Below, one piece after another: positions 16,844-26,894 of a DNA stretch of 59,620 nt (the stretch's first letter is position 1; each line of letters starts with the position of its first letter). The notes under the pieces are model-generated. The model was not told the origin of the DNA and did not search any database. It saw only the letters and a list, made by a program, of their open reading frames with translations. The stretch spans positions 1,386,021 to 1,445,640 of the forward strand of contig NZ_GL629647.1 of the NCBI RefSeq assembly GCF_000185845.1. The letters are read 5' to 3'. The translations under genes were made by a program, and so were the position numbers. This DNA is from Segatella salivae DSM 15606 (lineage in GTDB: Bacteria; Bacteroidota; Bacteroidia; Bacteroidales; Bacteroidaceae).

Positions 16844-16874
16844 AAAAAAAGGCCGTGACTTTTCAGCCACGGCC
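16844..16874 (-). terminator. rpoC operon terminator
   Basis: GC-rich stem GGCCGTG (16851-16857) with CACGGCC (16868-16874), extendable by CT/AG past one mismatch. It runs into seven T residues on the minus strand (16850-16844). Lies 22 nt past the rpoC stop codon. Confidence 0.9.
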
Positions 16875-16895
16875 TTTCATTATTTCAAATAGAGA

Positions 16896-19800
16896 TTATT
16901 CAGAAACCACTTCATGCTCGGTAAAATCGAGTACATTCTTGCGGTTAGCCTGCATGCGCTCATATTCTTCTTTAGAACCTACGACAAGTTTATCCCACTG
17001 GCGGAGTCCCGTACCTGCAGGGATTAAGTGACCGCAGATAACGTTCTCTTTCATGCCTTCGAGGCGATCTTGTTTGCCACGAATAGCTGCTTCGTTGAGC
17101 ACCTTCGTAGTTTCCTGGAATGAAGCTGCACTCATGAAGCTCTTTGTTGCAAGGGCTGCACGTGTGATACCTTGGAGAATCTGAGTAGATGTTGCTGCAA
17201 CAGCGTCACGAACCTGCACTGGTTTCAAGTCACGACGCTTCAATGACGAGTTCTCATCACGGAGCTTACGTGCTGAAATGATTTGTCCTGGCTTCAAAAC
17301 TTCAGAGTCTCCGGCGTCAACGACAACCTTCTTACCCCATATACGGTCGTTTTCTTCAGCGAAATCAAGCTTATCAACCATCTCCTGTTCAAGGAAAGAA
17401 GTATCTCCTGGGTCATCAATGCGCACCTTACGCATCATCTGACGGACGATAATCTCGAAGTGCTTGTCATTGATTTTCACACCTTGGAGACGATAAACGT
17501 CCTGTACCTCGTTGACAATATATTCTTGAACAGCCGTTGGACCCTTGATAGCAAGGATGTCACTTGGCGTGATTACACCATCAGAAAGTGGTGTACCAGC
17601 GCGTACAGCATCATGTTCTTGTACAAGAATCTGCTTAGACAAAGAGACGAGATATTTCTTTTGGTCACCTGTCTTAGAGGTAACGATGATCTCACGATTA
17701 CCACGTTTCACCTTACCCATAGTCACCTCACCATCAATTTCAGAAACAACGGCAGGGTTAGATGGGTTGCGTGCTTCAAAGAGCTCGGTCACACGAGGAA
17801 GACCACCCGTGATATCTCCAGCACCACCTACGGCACGTGGAATCTTAACGAGGGTTGTACCAGTATTGACTTTTGCACCATCTTCAACAACAACGTGACC
17901 GCCTACAGGGAAGTTATAAGTACCAACCACTTCACCATCTGCACCGATAATATCGCAAGTTGGAACTTTAGACTTGTCCTTAGAGTCTGTGATAATCTTC
18001 TCAGTAAGACCTGTAGTATCGTCAGTTTCAGCATGGAAGGTAACACCTTCTACAACATCATGGAACTTCAACGTACCTGCATATTCAGATACAATGACTG
18101 CATTGAATGGGTCCCACTTAGCAATAAGGTCTCCCGGTTTAACGCGATTACCTTGTTTAAAGTAGAGAGATGAACCATAAGGAACGTTGAGTGTACTGAG
18201 CACGATCTCGGTATTAGGATCTACAAAGCGTACTTCGGCCAAACGACTCACTACCATCTGGCAGTCTTTATCATCGTCGTCTTTGAACGGAACCGTACGG
18301 AGTTCGTCGAATTCAACCTTAGCTTCGTTCTTCGCTACAATGCTTGCATTGGCTGCAGCATTACCAGCGACACCACCAGCGTGGAATGTTCGAAGAGTCA
18401 ACTGAGTACCAGGCTCACCAATTGCCTGTGCAGCAATAACGCCGGCAGCCTCACCAAGTTGAACCATACGGGCTGTAGCAAGGTTTCGACCATAGCATTT
18501 CATACATACGCCATGCTTGCTTTCACAAGTTAATACGGAGCGAATCTCGACCATCTCAATAGGAGATTCATCGATAATCTTAGCCTTAGCTTCGTTGATT
18601 TCTTCACCTGCTCTGACGATAACTTCACCCGTTGTAGGATGGATTACATCGTGAACAGAGACACGCCCAAGGATGCGTTCATAGAGAGAAGAAATGATTT
18701 CGTCTCCATTCTTCAATGCACGACATTCAAGACCACGCAGTGTTCCACAGTCTTCTTCTGTAATAATGACGTCATGAGAAACGTCAACCAAACGACGTGT
18801 AAGATATCCGGCATCGGCTGTTTTCATCGCCGTATCAGCCAAACCCTTACGAGCTCCGTGAGAAGAAATAAAGTATTCGAGCACTGACATACCTTCCTTA
18901 AAGTTTGAAAGGATAGGGTTCTCAATAATCTGTTGACCTTCTGCACCGGCCTTCTGTGGCTTAGCCATCAGACCACGCATACCAGAAAGCTGTTTGATTT
19001 GGTCTTTAGAACCACGCGCACCAGAATCAAGCATCATGTAAACAGCATTGAAACCTTGGTCAGCATCTGTCATTTGCTTCATCAAGACATTACCAAGGTC
19101 GTTGTTTACGTGAGTCCATGCATCAATAACCTGATTGTAACGCTCGGTATCTGTGATGAATCCCATCTCATAGTTGGCTTTAATCTGATCGACTTCTGCC
19201 TGACCTTTTCCAACGATTGCAGCCTTTTCTTCTGGAATAATGATATCATCAAGGTTGAAAGAAAGACCAGCTACATAGGCCATGCGGTATCCCAAGTTCT
19301 TGATTCCGTCAAGGAACGAGCAGGCACGAGCCATTCCGACAGCCTTGATTACATCTGAAATGATGCCACGTAAGGTCTTCTTTGAAATGACATCATTGAA
19401 GAAGCCTACTTCATCGGGGATGATTTGATTGACAATAACACGTCCAACCGAAGTTTCAACCATGTGGCGTACAGGATTATCACCTACCAAATCATCAACA
19501 ACACACTTAATCTTTGCGTGCAAATCACAGCGTCCTTCATTATGCGCAATAATGGCTTCTTCTGGTCCATAGAAGGTAAGTCCTTCGCCCTTTGCACCAG
19601 GGCGAATCTTTGTAATATAGTAAAGACCAAGTACCATGTCCTGAGAAGGAACGGTAATCGGGGCGCCATTGGCAGGATTCAGAATGTTATGACTCTGAAG
19701 CATCAGGATTTGTGCTTCGAGAACAGCCTCATTACTCAATGGAAGGTGTACAGCCATCTGGTCACCATCGAAGTCGGCATTGAACGCCGTACATGCCAAT

Positions 19801-21218
19801 GGGTGAAGTTGAATAGCCTTACCTTCAATAAGTTTAGGTTGGAAAGCTTGAATACCAAGACGGTGAAGTGTAGGCGCACGGTTAAGCATGACAGGGTGAC
19901 CCTTCATTACATTCTCAAGAATATCCCAAATAACAGGCTCACGACGGTCTACTATTTTCTTGGCACTCTTAACCGTTTTGACGATACCGCGCTCGATAAG
20001 CTTACGGATTATAAATGGTTTGTAGAGTTCAGCAGCCATGAGTTTTGGCAAACCGCACTCTCCCATCTTCAATTCTGGACCTACAACGATTACTGAACGA
20101 GCAGAGTAGTCAACACGTTTACCAAGGAGGTTCTGACGGAAACGTCCCTGTTTACCCTTCAAAGAGTCTGAGAGAGACTTCAAAGGACGATTGCTTTCAC
20201 TCTTTACTGCAGACGCTTTACGAGAATTATCGAATAGAGAGTCTACAGCTTCTTGCAGCATTCGTTTCTCATTACGCAAGATTACTTCAGGAGCTTTAAT
20301 CTCCATGAGTCGTTTCAAACGATTATTACGAATGATAACACGACGATAGAGATCGTTCAAGTCTGATGTAGCGAAGCGGCCACCATCTAATGGTACGAGC
20401 GGACGAAGCTCTGGTGGGATGACAGGAACTATCTTTAAGATCATCCACTCAGGGCGATTGACACCCTTAGAAGCACGGAATGCTTCAACCACCTGCAAGC
20501 GTTTTAACGCCTCGGTCTTGCGTTGCTGGCTGCTATCATTATTAGCACGGTCACGCAATTCATAGCTGAGACTATCGAGATCAATATCTGTCAAGAGGTC
20601 ATAAATAGCCTCTGCACCCATCTTAGCTACGAACTTATTAGGATCTGTATCGTCAAGATAATCGTTGTTTGGGTCAACATAATTATCAAGAATGTCGAAA
20701 TATTCTTCTTCAGACAAGAGATCCATCTTGTGAGAGCCGTTCATTTCTACACCATCAGCATCCTTCTTACCTTCCATTGCACCAGGCTTGATGACGATAT
20801 ACTTTTCATAATATACGACAGCATCAAGTTTCTTTGTTGGCAATCCAAGTAGATAACCAATCTTATTAGGCAATGAACGGAAGTACCAAATATGTGCAAC
20901 AGGCACTACAAGTTCTATATGTCCTGAACGTTCACGACGTACTTTCTTCTCTGTTACTTCTACACCACATCGATCACAGACGATACCTTTATAGCGAATG
21001 CGCTTATATTTTCCACAGGCACATTCATAGTCTCGTGTAGGACCAAAGATGCGCTCGCAGAAAAGACCATCGCGCTCAGGCTTGTATGTACGATAATTTA
21101 TGGTTTCGGGTTTGGTTACCTCACCATACGAATTCTCCAGGATCTCCTCAGGAGAGGCCAATCCGATGGTAATCTTCGTGAAATTATTCTTTACTTTTGA
21201 ATCTTTCTTAAAAGCCAT
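16896..21218 (-). CDS. rpoC: RNA polymerase beta' subunit
   Basis: Protein of 1440 aa, the largest subunit of RNA polymerase. The N-terminal zinc ribbon has Cys66, Cys68, Cys81 and Cys84 (CACG...CDRCG). The catalytic magnesium loop NADFDGDQ is at residues 480-487 with Asp482, Asp484 and Asp486. The second zinc-binding cluster (CESKHGVCMKCYG) and the trigger-loop region (GEPGTQLTLRTFHAGG) are intact. Starts 27 nt after rpoB; last gene of the tRNA-tuf-rpoBC block, closed by a strong terminator. Confidence 0.99.
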   Translation of the reverse strand: MAFKKDSKVKNNFTKITIGLASPEEILENSYGEVTKPETINYRTYKPERDGLFCERIFGPTRDYECACGKYKRIRYKGIVCDRCGVEVTEKKVRRERSGHIELVVPVAHIWYFRSLPNKIGYLLGLPTKKLDAVVYYEKYIVIKPGAMEGKKDADGVEMNGSHKMDLLSEEEYFDILDNYVDPNNDYLDDTDPNKFVAKMGAEAIYDLLTDIDLDSLSYELRDRANNDSSQQRKTEALKRLQVVEAFRASKGVNRPEWMILKIVPVIPPELRPLVPLDGGRFATSDLNDLYRRVIIRNNRLKRLMEIKAPEVILRNEKRMLQEAVDSLFDNSRKASAVKSESNRPLKSLSDSLKGKQGRFRQNLLGKRVDYSARSVIVVGPELKMGECGLPKLMAAELYKPFIIRKLIERGIVKTVKSAKKIVDRREPVIWDILENVMKGHPVMLNRAPTLHRLGIQAFQPKLIEGKAIQLHPLACTAFNADFDGDQMAVHLPLSNEAVLEAQILMLQSHNILNPANGAPITVPSQDMVLGLYYITKIRPGAKGEGLTFYGPEEAIIAHNEGRCDLHAKIKCVVDDLVGDNPVRHMVETSVGRVIVNQIIPDEVGFFNDVISKKTLRGIISDVIKAVGMARACSFLDGIKNLGYRMAYVAGLSFNLDDIIIPEEKAAIVGKGQAEVDQIKANYEMGFITDTERYNQVIDAWTHVNNDLGNVLMKQMTDADQGFNAVYMMLDSGARGSKDQIKQLSGMRGLMAKPQKAGAEGQQIIENPILSNFKEGMSVLEYFISSHGARKGLADTAMKTADAGYLTRRLVDVSHDVIITEEDCGTLRGLECRALKNGDEIISSLYERILGRVSVHDVIHPTTGEVIVRAGEEINEAKAKIIDESPIEMVEIRSVLTCESKHGVCMKCYGRNLATARMVQLGEAAGVIAAQAIGEPGTQLTLRTFHAGGVAGNAAANASIVAKNEAKVEFDELRTVPFKDDDDKDCQMVVSRLAEVRFVDPNTEIVLSTLNVPYGSSLYFKQGNRVKPGDLIAKWDPFNAVIVSEYAGTLKFHDVVEGVTFHAETDDTTGLTEKIITDSKDKSKVPTCDIIGADGEVVGTYNFPVGGHVVVEDGAKVNTGTTLVKIPRAVGGAGDITGGLPRVTELFEARNPSNPAVVSEIDGEVTMGKVKRGNREIIVTSKTGDQKKYLVSLSKQILVQEHDAVRAGTPLSDGVITPSDILAIKGPTAVQEYIVNEVQDVYRLQGVKINDKHFEIIVRQMMRKVRIDDPGDTSFLEQEMVDKLDFAEENDRIWGKKVVVDAGDSEVLKPGQIISARKLRDENSSLKRRDLKPVQVRDAVAATSTQILQGITRAALATKSFMSAASFQETTKVLNEAAIRGKQDRLEGMKENVICGHLIPAGTGLRQWDKLVVGSKEEYERMQANRKNVLDFTEHEVVSE

Positions 21219-21245
21219 ATTTATCTTTTAATTAGGGTGTTCACA

Positions 21246-24200
21246 TTAATCGAGTTTGATACTCAGTCCAAGACCACGGAGCTCATGCAGCAATACATTA
21301 AGAGACTCTGGGATACCTGGTGTAGGCATTGTGTCTCCTTTGACGATTGCTTCGTAAGCCTTGCTGCGCCCTACTGTATCATCTGACTTGATGGTCAGAA
21401 TCTCTTGGAGCACATGGCTCGCACCAAAGGCCTCGATAGCCCAGACTTCCATTTCTCCAAAACGCTGTCCACCAAACTGTGCTTTACCACCAAGTGGCTG
21501 CTGAGTGATAAGAGAGTACGGACCGATTGAACGAGCATGCATCTTGTCTTCAACCATGTGTCCTAACTTCAAGAAGTAGGTAACACCCACTGTTGCAGGT
21601 TGATCAAACTTCTCACCAGTCTCACCATCATATATATATGTAGAGCAAAGGTTAGGTAAACCTGCCTTATCGGTCCATTCTTTCAAATCATCCAACTTGG
21701 CACCATCAAAGATAGGTGTAGCAAACTTACATCCAAGTTTCTGTCCAGCAGCACCGAGAATTGCCTCAAATATCTGTCCAAGGTTCATACGAGAAGGCAC
21801 ACCCATAGGGTTAAGTACCAAGTCAACAGGACGTCCATCCTCAAGGAACGGCATATCTTCTGTACGTACAACCTTTGAAACGATACCCTTATTACCATGT
21901 CGACCAGCAAGTTTATCACCTACTTGAATCTTACGTTTCTTAGCAATATAAACCTTTGCCATCTGCAAAATGCCTGATGGGAGTTCATCACCGATAGAGA
22001 TAGCAAACTTCTTACGCTTCATTTCCGCATCAAGTAACTTGTATTTGCGGATGTAATTCATAATAAGCTTCTGAATAAGTGCATTCGTATGGTCATCATC
22101 CGTCCAGTTGTTACTCTGAATTCCATCGAACTCAAGGTTCTTTAATGCAGGAACTGTGAACTTGCTTCCTTTGGTAATGATCTCAGCACCAGTGTAATCT
22201 TTCACACCCTGTGATGTCTTACCCTCAGTAAGCGTCATAAGTTTATCAACAAGAATATCTTTCAGATCGTTATTCTTTGCTTCATATTCTTCGTCAATCT
22301 TAGCTAAAAGCACCTTATCTTGCTTCTTAGAATCGCGTGTTTTAATAGCACGTGAGAAGAGTTTCTTGTCAATAACGACACCACTCAAAGAAGGATTAGC
22401 CTTTAATGAAGAATCTTTCACATCGCCAGCCTTATCTCCAAAGATAGCACGGAGAAGTTTTTCTTCTGGCGAAGGATCACTTTCACCCTTAGGAGAAATC
22501 TTTCCTATAAGGATATCACCTGGCTCTACACGCGCGCCTACACGGATTACACCATTGTCATCAAGGTCTTTGGTAGCCTCTTCACTAACATTTGGTATAT
22601 CAGAAGTAAACTCTTCTACACCACGTTTAGTTTCACGTACATCAAGAGAATATTCATCTACATGGACAGATGTGAGTACATCCTCGCGTACCATGCGCTC
22701 TGAAATAACGACAGCATCCTCATAGTTGTAACCTTTCCAAGGAATATAAGCTACAAGTAAGTTTCGACCAAGGGCTAATTCTCCATTTTCTGTGGCATAA
22801 CCTTCAGTCAAAATGTCTCCTGCCTTAACACGTTGACCTTTATTACAAATAGGACGAAGGTCTATTGTCATATTCTGATTGGTACGACGGAACTTTGGAA
22901 TACGGTATTCTTTCAATGCAGGTTCAAAGCTAACAAATTCCTCTTCTTCCGTACGATCATAAAGAATACGAATAGTTGTTGCATCTACATATTCAATAAC
23001 ACCATCACCTTCAGCAGTAACCATCGTACGAGAATCCTCGCAAACTTGCTTCTCAAGACCTGTACCTACAATTGGTGCATCATTATGAATCAATGGAACG
23101 GCCTGACGCATCATGTTACAACCCATCAACGCACGGTGACCATCATCATGCTCTAAGAATGGAATCAACGATGCTGAAACTGAAGCTATCTGCTGCGGAG
23201 ATACATCTACCAAGTCAACCTCATCAGGAGTAACCACTGGATAGTCTGCATCCTGACGACATTTTACAGTTTCTTTAAGGAACTTACCATCAGTAGAGAG
23301 TGGTGCATTACCTTGACCAATAATCTTTTCTTCCTCTTCTTCTGCAGTAAGATAGACCACATCCTTATTGTCCATATCGACCTTATGGTCGTGAACTGTG
23401 CGATAAGGTGTTACGATAAAACCAAGGTCATTAATCTTTGCATAGATACAAAGTGAAGAAATCAAACCAATGTTAGGACCTTCTGGACTTTCAATTGGAC
23501 AAAGACGACCATAGTGAGTGTAATGAACGTCACGAACTTCAAAACCAGCGCGTTCACGTGACAAACCACCAGGACCGAGAGCAGAAAGTCGACGCTTATG
23601 AGTTACCTCGGCAAGTGGGTTAGTTTGGTCCATAAACTGACTCAAAGGATTCGTTCCAAAGAATGAGTTTATAACGCTGGAAATTGTCTTTGCATTTATA
23701 AGGTCAGTTGGCGTAAACACTTCATTGTCGCGAACATTCATACGTTCACGAATGGTACGACTCATACGAGCAAGCCCAATAGCGAACTGATTAGCTAATT
23801 GCTCACCAACAGTACGTACACGACGATTACTCAAGTGGTCAATATCATCAACTGTAACATTAGAATTGACAAGCTGAATAAGGTATTTGATAATCGCAAT
23901 GACATCCTCTTTGGTCAACACGCGAACATCCATGTCGATATCAAGACCTAACTTTTTATTTATACGATAGCGTCCAACCTCTCCTAAGTCATAACGTTTG
24001 TCTGAGAAGAATAGGTTTTGGAACACCTCACGTGCACTGGCATCATCAGCAGGATCTGCATTACGAAGTTGTCGGTATATATAGTTGACCGCTTCTTTTT
24101 CTGAATTACTGGGATCCTTTGATAGTGTATTAAAGATAATCGTATACTTATTTGCTGCCTCTGCGTCTTTATGAAGAAGTATGGTTGAAGCACCGCTATC

Positions 24201-25055
24201 AAGAATCTCACCGATATTATCCTCAGTAAGCTCTGTTTCGCGCTCCATGATTACTTCATTACGCTCAATAGAAACAACTTCGCCCGTATCCTCATCAACG
24301 AAATCTTCGTTCCAACTCTTCAATACGCGTGCAGCTAACTTGCGTCCAACAGCAGCCTTCATGTTCTTTTTGTTGACCTTGATTTCCTCTGCAAGATCAA
24401 AAATCTGCAGGATATCTTTATCCTGCTCAAAACCCATAGCACGAAGAAGTGTCGTTACCGGTAATTTCTTCTTACGATCAATGTAAGCATACATAACATT
24501 GTTAATGTCAGTAGCAAACTCTATCCACGAACCTTTGAACGGAATAATACGTGCACTATAAAGAACTGTTCCATTCGCATGTACACCTTGTCCGAAGAAG
24601 ACACCTGGCGAACGATGTAATTGTGATACAACAACACGTTCAGCACCATTGATAACAAAGGTACCATTAGCAGTCATATAAGGAATTGTCCCCAAGAATA
24701 CATCCTGGATAAATGTACCGAAATCCTCATGATCGGGGTCTGTACAATACAGTTTCATCTTAGCCTTTAAAGGTACGCTATATGTCAAACCACGTTCTAA
24801 ACATTCATCAATGGAATAGCGAGGTGGATCTATATAGTAATCCAAGAACTCAAGAACGAAATTATTACGAGTATCAGTGATTGGGAAATTCTCAGCAAAC
24901 ACTTTGTATAACCCGTCGTTCTTGCGTTCCTCAGGCGGAGTATCCAACTGTAGGAAGTCACGAAAAGACTTCAGCTGCACATCGAGGAAATCTGGATATG
25001 GCAGCGGATTATGCACGCTGGCAAAATTTACTCTGTTATCAACAACTTTTGTCAT
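21246..25055 (-). CDS. rpoB: RNA polymerase beta subunit
   Basis: Protein of 1269 aa. The rifampicin-binding region is present (FFGTNPLSQFMDQTNPLAEV, then THKRRLSALGPGGL). Also present are the flexible-loop and active-site segments (YNYEDAVVISERMV, GDKLAGRHGNKG) and the C-terminal segment that packs on beta' (GGQRFGEMEVWAIEAFGA). It follows rplL across a 142-nt gap that contains an attenuator-like hairpin. That would allow the ratio of polymerase to ribosomal protein to be set, as in other bacteria. Confidence 0.99.
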   Translation of the reverse strand: MTKVVDNRVNFASVHNPLPYPDFLDVQLKSFRDFLQLDTPPEERKNDGLYKVFAENFPITDTRNNFVLEFLDYYIDPPRYSIDECLERGLTYSVPLKAKMKLYCTDPDHEDFGTFIQDVFLGTIPYMTANGTFVINGAERVVVSQLHRSPGVFFGQGVHANGTVLYSARIIPFKGSWIEFATDINNVMYAYIDRKKKLPVTTLLRAMGFEQDKDILQIFDLAEEIKVNKKNMKAAVGRKLAARVLKSWNEDFVDEDTGEVVSIERNEVIMERETELTEDNIGEILDSGASTILLHKDAEAANKYTIIFNTLSKDPSNSEKEAVNYIYRQLRNADPADDASAREVFQNLFFSDKRYDLGEVGRYRINKKLGLDIDMDVRVLTKEDVIAIIKYLIQLVNSNVTVDDIDHLSNRRVRTVGEQLANQFAIGLARMSRTIRERMNVRDNEVFTPTDLINAKTISSVINSFFGTNPLSQFMDQTNPLAEVTHKRRLSALGPGGLSRERAGFEVRDVHYTHYGRLCPIESPEGPNIGLISSLCIYAKINDLGFIVTPYRTVHDHKVDMDNKDVVYLTAEEEEEKIIGQGNAPLSTDGKFLKETVKCRQDADYPVVTPDEVDLVDVSPQQIASVSASLIPFLEHDDGHRALMGCNMMRQAVPLIHNDAPIVGTGLEKQVCEDSRTMVTAEGDGVIEYVDATTIRILYDRTEEEEFVSFEPALKEYRIPKFRRTNQNMTIDLRPICNKGQRVKAGDILTEGYATENGELALGRNLLVAYIPWKGYNYEDAVVISERMVREDVLTSVHVDEYSLDVRETKRGVEEFTSDIPNVSEEATKDLDDNGVIRVGARVEPGDILIGKISPKGESDPSPEEKLLRAIFGDKAGDVKDSSLKANPSLSGVVIDKKLFSRAIKTRDSKKQDKVLLAKIDEEYEAKNNDLKDILVDKLMTLTEGKTSQGVKDYTGAEIITKGSKFTVPALKNLEFDGIQSNNWTDDDHTNALIQKLIMNYIRKYKLLDAEMKRKKFAISIGDELPSGILQMAKVYIAKKRKIQVGDKLAGRHGNKGIVSKVVRTEDMPFLEDGRPVDLVLNPMGVPSRMNLGQIFEAILGAAGQKLGCKFATPIFDGAKLDDLKEWTDKAGLPNLCSTYIYDGETGEKFDQPATVGVTYFLKLGHMVEDKMHARSIGPYSLITQQPLGGKAQFGGQRFGEMEVWAIEAFGASHVLQEILTIKSDDTVGRSKAYEAIVKGDTMPTPGIPESLNVLLHELRGLGLSIKLD

Positions 25056-25066
25056 AAATTAAAATT

Positions 25067-25115
25067 TAATTGGCCCAACTGGGCTAATAAGCTTTATCAG
25101 CCTAAGTAGGCTAAT
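25067..25115 (-). promoter_or_regulatory. Paired palindromes ahead of rpoB
   Basis: Two short near-identical palindromes follow each other in the rplL-rpoB gap: tggcccaactgggcta and cagcctaagtaggcta, on a shared pattern TAGCCyA..TrGGCTrAT. Each can form a small hairpin in the rpoB leader downstream of the attenuator. Confidence 0.4.
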
Positions 25116-25131
25116 TATTTGTAAAAGACAC

Positions 25132-25169
25132 AAAAAGGTTAGGACCAACCTACTTGGAAGATCCTAACC
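25132..25169 (-). terminator. Attenuator between rplL and rpoB
   Basis: Perfect stem GGTTAGGA (25137-25144) with TCCTAACC (25162-25169), with further pairing CCAA/TTGG inside, followed on the minus strand by five T residues (25136-25132). It begins 28 nt past the rplL stop. Partial termination here would give more L7/L12 message than rpoBC message. Confidence 0.75.
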
Positions 25170-25197
25170 ATATTCTAAAGAAATCTGTAATTCTGAA

Positions 25198-25575
25198 TTA
25201 CTTCAGCTCTACCTTGGCACCAGCTTCTTCGATAACCTTTTTCAGGTTCTCAGCCTCGTCCTTAGCAACACCTTCCTTAATAGTTGAAGGAGCACCATCT
25301 ACTAAGTCTTTAGCTTCTTTCAAACCAAGACCACAAGCCTCTTTAACAGCCTTAACAACCTGAAGCTTTGTTGCACCTACTTCAGCGAGGACAACGTCAA
25401 AAGAAGACTTCTCCTCAGCTGCAGCTGCACCACCAGCAGCAGGACCAGCAGCTACAGCAACAGCTGCAGCAGCAGGCTCAATACCATACTCGTCCTTCAG
25501 GACTGTTGCCAACTCATTTACTTCTTTAACAGTAAGATTTACTAATTCTTCTGCAATAGCTTTAATGTCTGCCAT
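25198..25575 (-). CDS. rplL: 50S ribosomal protein L7/L12
   Basis: Protein of 125 aa. N-terminal dimerisation helices, an Ala/Gly-rich hinge (residues about 35-55), and the globular factor-binding domain with KTSFDVVLAEVGATKLQVVK-type sequence and EAKDLVDGAP. It forms the ribosomal stalk with L10 encoded just upstream. Full length. Confidence 0.98.
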   Translation of the reverse strand: MADIKAIAEELVNLTVKEVNELATVLKDEYGIEPAAAAVAVAAGPAAGGAAAAEEKSSFDVVLAEVGATKLQVVKAVKEACGLGLKEAKDLVDGAPSTIKEGVAKDEAENLKKVIEEAGAKVELK

Positions 25576-25643
25576 TTTATTCTAAAATTTAATTGTTCTT
25601 GTTAAAATTATATTACGACTTTATAATTGACATCATCAATTAT

Positions 25644-26162
25644 TTATTCAGGACGCTCACCTAAAGTCTTAAGCACACCATGGATGGTATTTGCGCCTGA
25701 TTGAAGAGCAGAAACAACGTTCTTTGCAGGAGACTGTAACAGAGATACAATCTCTGCGATAACTTCGTTCTTGCTCTTGAGAGCTGTAAGTTCTGCAAGT
25801 TTATCAGCACCTACATAGATGCTTTCTTCTGCATATGCAGCCTTGAGTGCAGGAATTCCTTCCTTTTCGTATTCCTTTAATAACTTAGCAGGAACATTAG
25901 CTGTTGTTGTAAACATAACAGCCGTAGTACCTTTCAATGTACCATATAAAGGTTCAAAATCAATATCCGAAGCCTCGAAAGCCTTGTGAAGAAGCTTATT
26001 CTTCACAACAACCATCTTGATTTCATTCTTGAAGCACTTGCGACGAAGCGAACTTGTAGCCTCTGCATTTAATCCAGTAAGATCTACTAGATAAAAATGA
26101 GGATACTCTTTTAGCTTCTCACCAAGTTCAACAATAATAGTATCTTTTACTTCTTTCTTCAT
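25644..26162 (-). CDS. rplJ: 50S ribosomal protein L10
   Basis: Protein of 172 aa that anchors L7/L12 dimers to 23S rRNA. The family segment VDLTGLNAEATSSLRRKC and the helix VVKNKLLHKAFE are present, with a C-terminal L12-binding helix. Starts 18 nt after rplA; 68 nt before rplL. Confidence 0.97.
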   Translation of the reverse strand: MKKEVKDTIIVELGEKLKEYPHFYLVDLTGLNAEATSSLRRKCFKNEIKMVVVKNKLLHKAFEASDIDFEPLYGTLKGTTAVMFTTTANVPAKLLKEYEKEGIPALKAAYAEESIYVGADKLAELTALKSKNEVIAEIVSLLQSPAKNVVSALQSGANTIHGVLKTLGERPE

Positions 26163-26180
26163 TATACAAAACTTTTAGAG

Positions 26181-26873
26181 TTATTCAACTGATTTAGGAT
26201 CAATTTTGATACCCTTACTCATCGTGCTTGAAATAAAGATACTCTTGATATATGTACCTTTAGCAGCAGCAGGTTTCAACTTAATAACAGTCTGGATAAA
26301 TTCCTTTGCGTTACCAAAAATCTGCTCAGGAGTCATAGAAATCTTACCGATTGAAGTGTGGATAATACCAGCTTTATCAACCTTGAAATCAATCTTACCC
26401 TGTTTTACTTCTTTTACCGCCTTAGCAACATCCATAGTTACAGTGCCACTCTTAGGATTAGGCATCAATCCGCGAGGACCAAGCACACGACCTAAAGGAC
26501 CAATCTTACCCATACATGAAGGCATAGTTATGATGACATCAATGTCTGTCCAACCACCTTTGATTTTCTCGACATATTCATCAAGACCAACATAATCAGC
26601 ACCAGCTTCTTTTGCAGAAGCTTCCTGATCAGGGGTGCAGAGTGCAAGCACTCGAACAGTTTTACCTGTTCCATTTGGCAGTGAAACTACTCCACGAACC
26701 ATTTGGTTTGCTTTACGTGGATCAACTCCCAGACGTACATCAATATCAAGGGATGCATCAAACTTTGTTGTGGTAATTTCCTTAACAAGTTCTGCAGCCT
26801 CTTTCAATGTGTATGCCTTCCCTGCTTCAACCTTATCAGCTACTGATTTTTGATTTTTTGTCAGTTTACTCAT
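26181..26873 (-). CDS. rplA: 50S ribosomal protein L1
   Basis: Protein of 230 aa. It has the L1 signature near residues 115-140 (MPSCMGKIGPLGRVLGPRG, then LMPNPKSGTVT) and the C-terminal KGTYIKSIFISSTMS. Binds 23S rRNA at the E-site stalk and usually represses its own rplK-rplA message. In the order rplK-rplA-rplJ-rplL, all closely spaced. Confidence 0.98.
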   Translation of the reverse strand: MSKLTKNQKSVADKVEAGKAYTLKEAAELVKEITTTKFDASLDIDVRLGVDPRKANQMVRGVVSLPNGTGKTVRVLALCTPDQEASAKEAGADYVGLDEYVEKIKGGWTDIDVIITMPSCMGKIGPLGRVLGPRGLMPNPKSGTVTMDVAKAVKEVKQGKIDFKVDKAGIIHTSIGKISMTPEQIFGNAKEFIQTVIKLKPAAAKGTYIKSIFISSTMSKGIKIDPKSVE

Positions 26874-26894
26874 TTTCTTAATTGAAGTTTTAAA

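Noticed and set aside
17283..18173. 296-aa open frame on the plus strand inside rpoC
   Set aside because: It lies wholly antisense to the conserved rpoC frame, has no family features, and no promoter of its own. A shadow frame.
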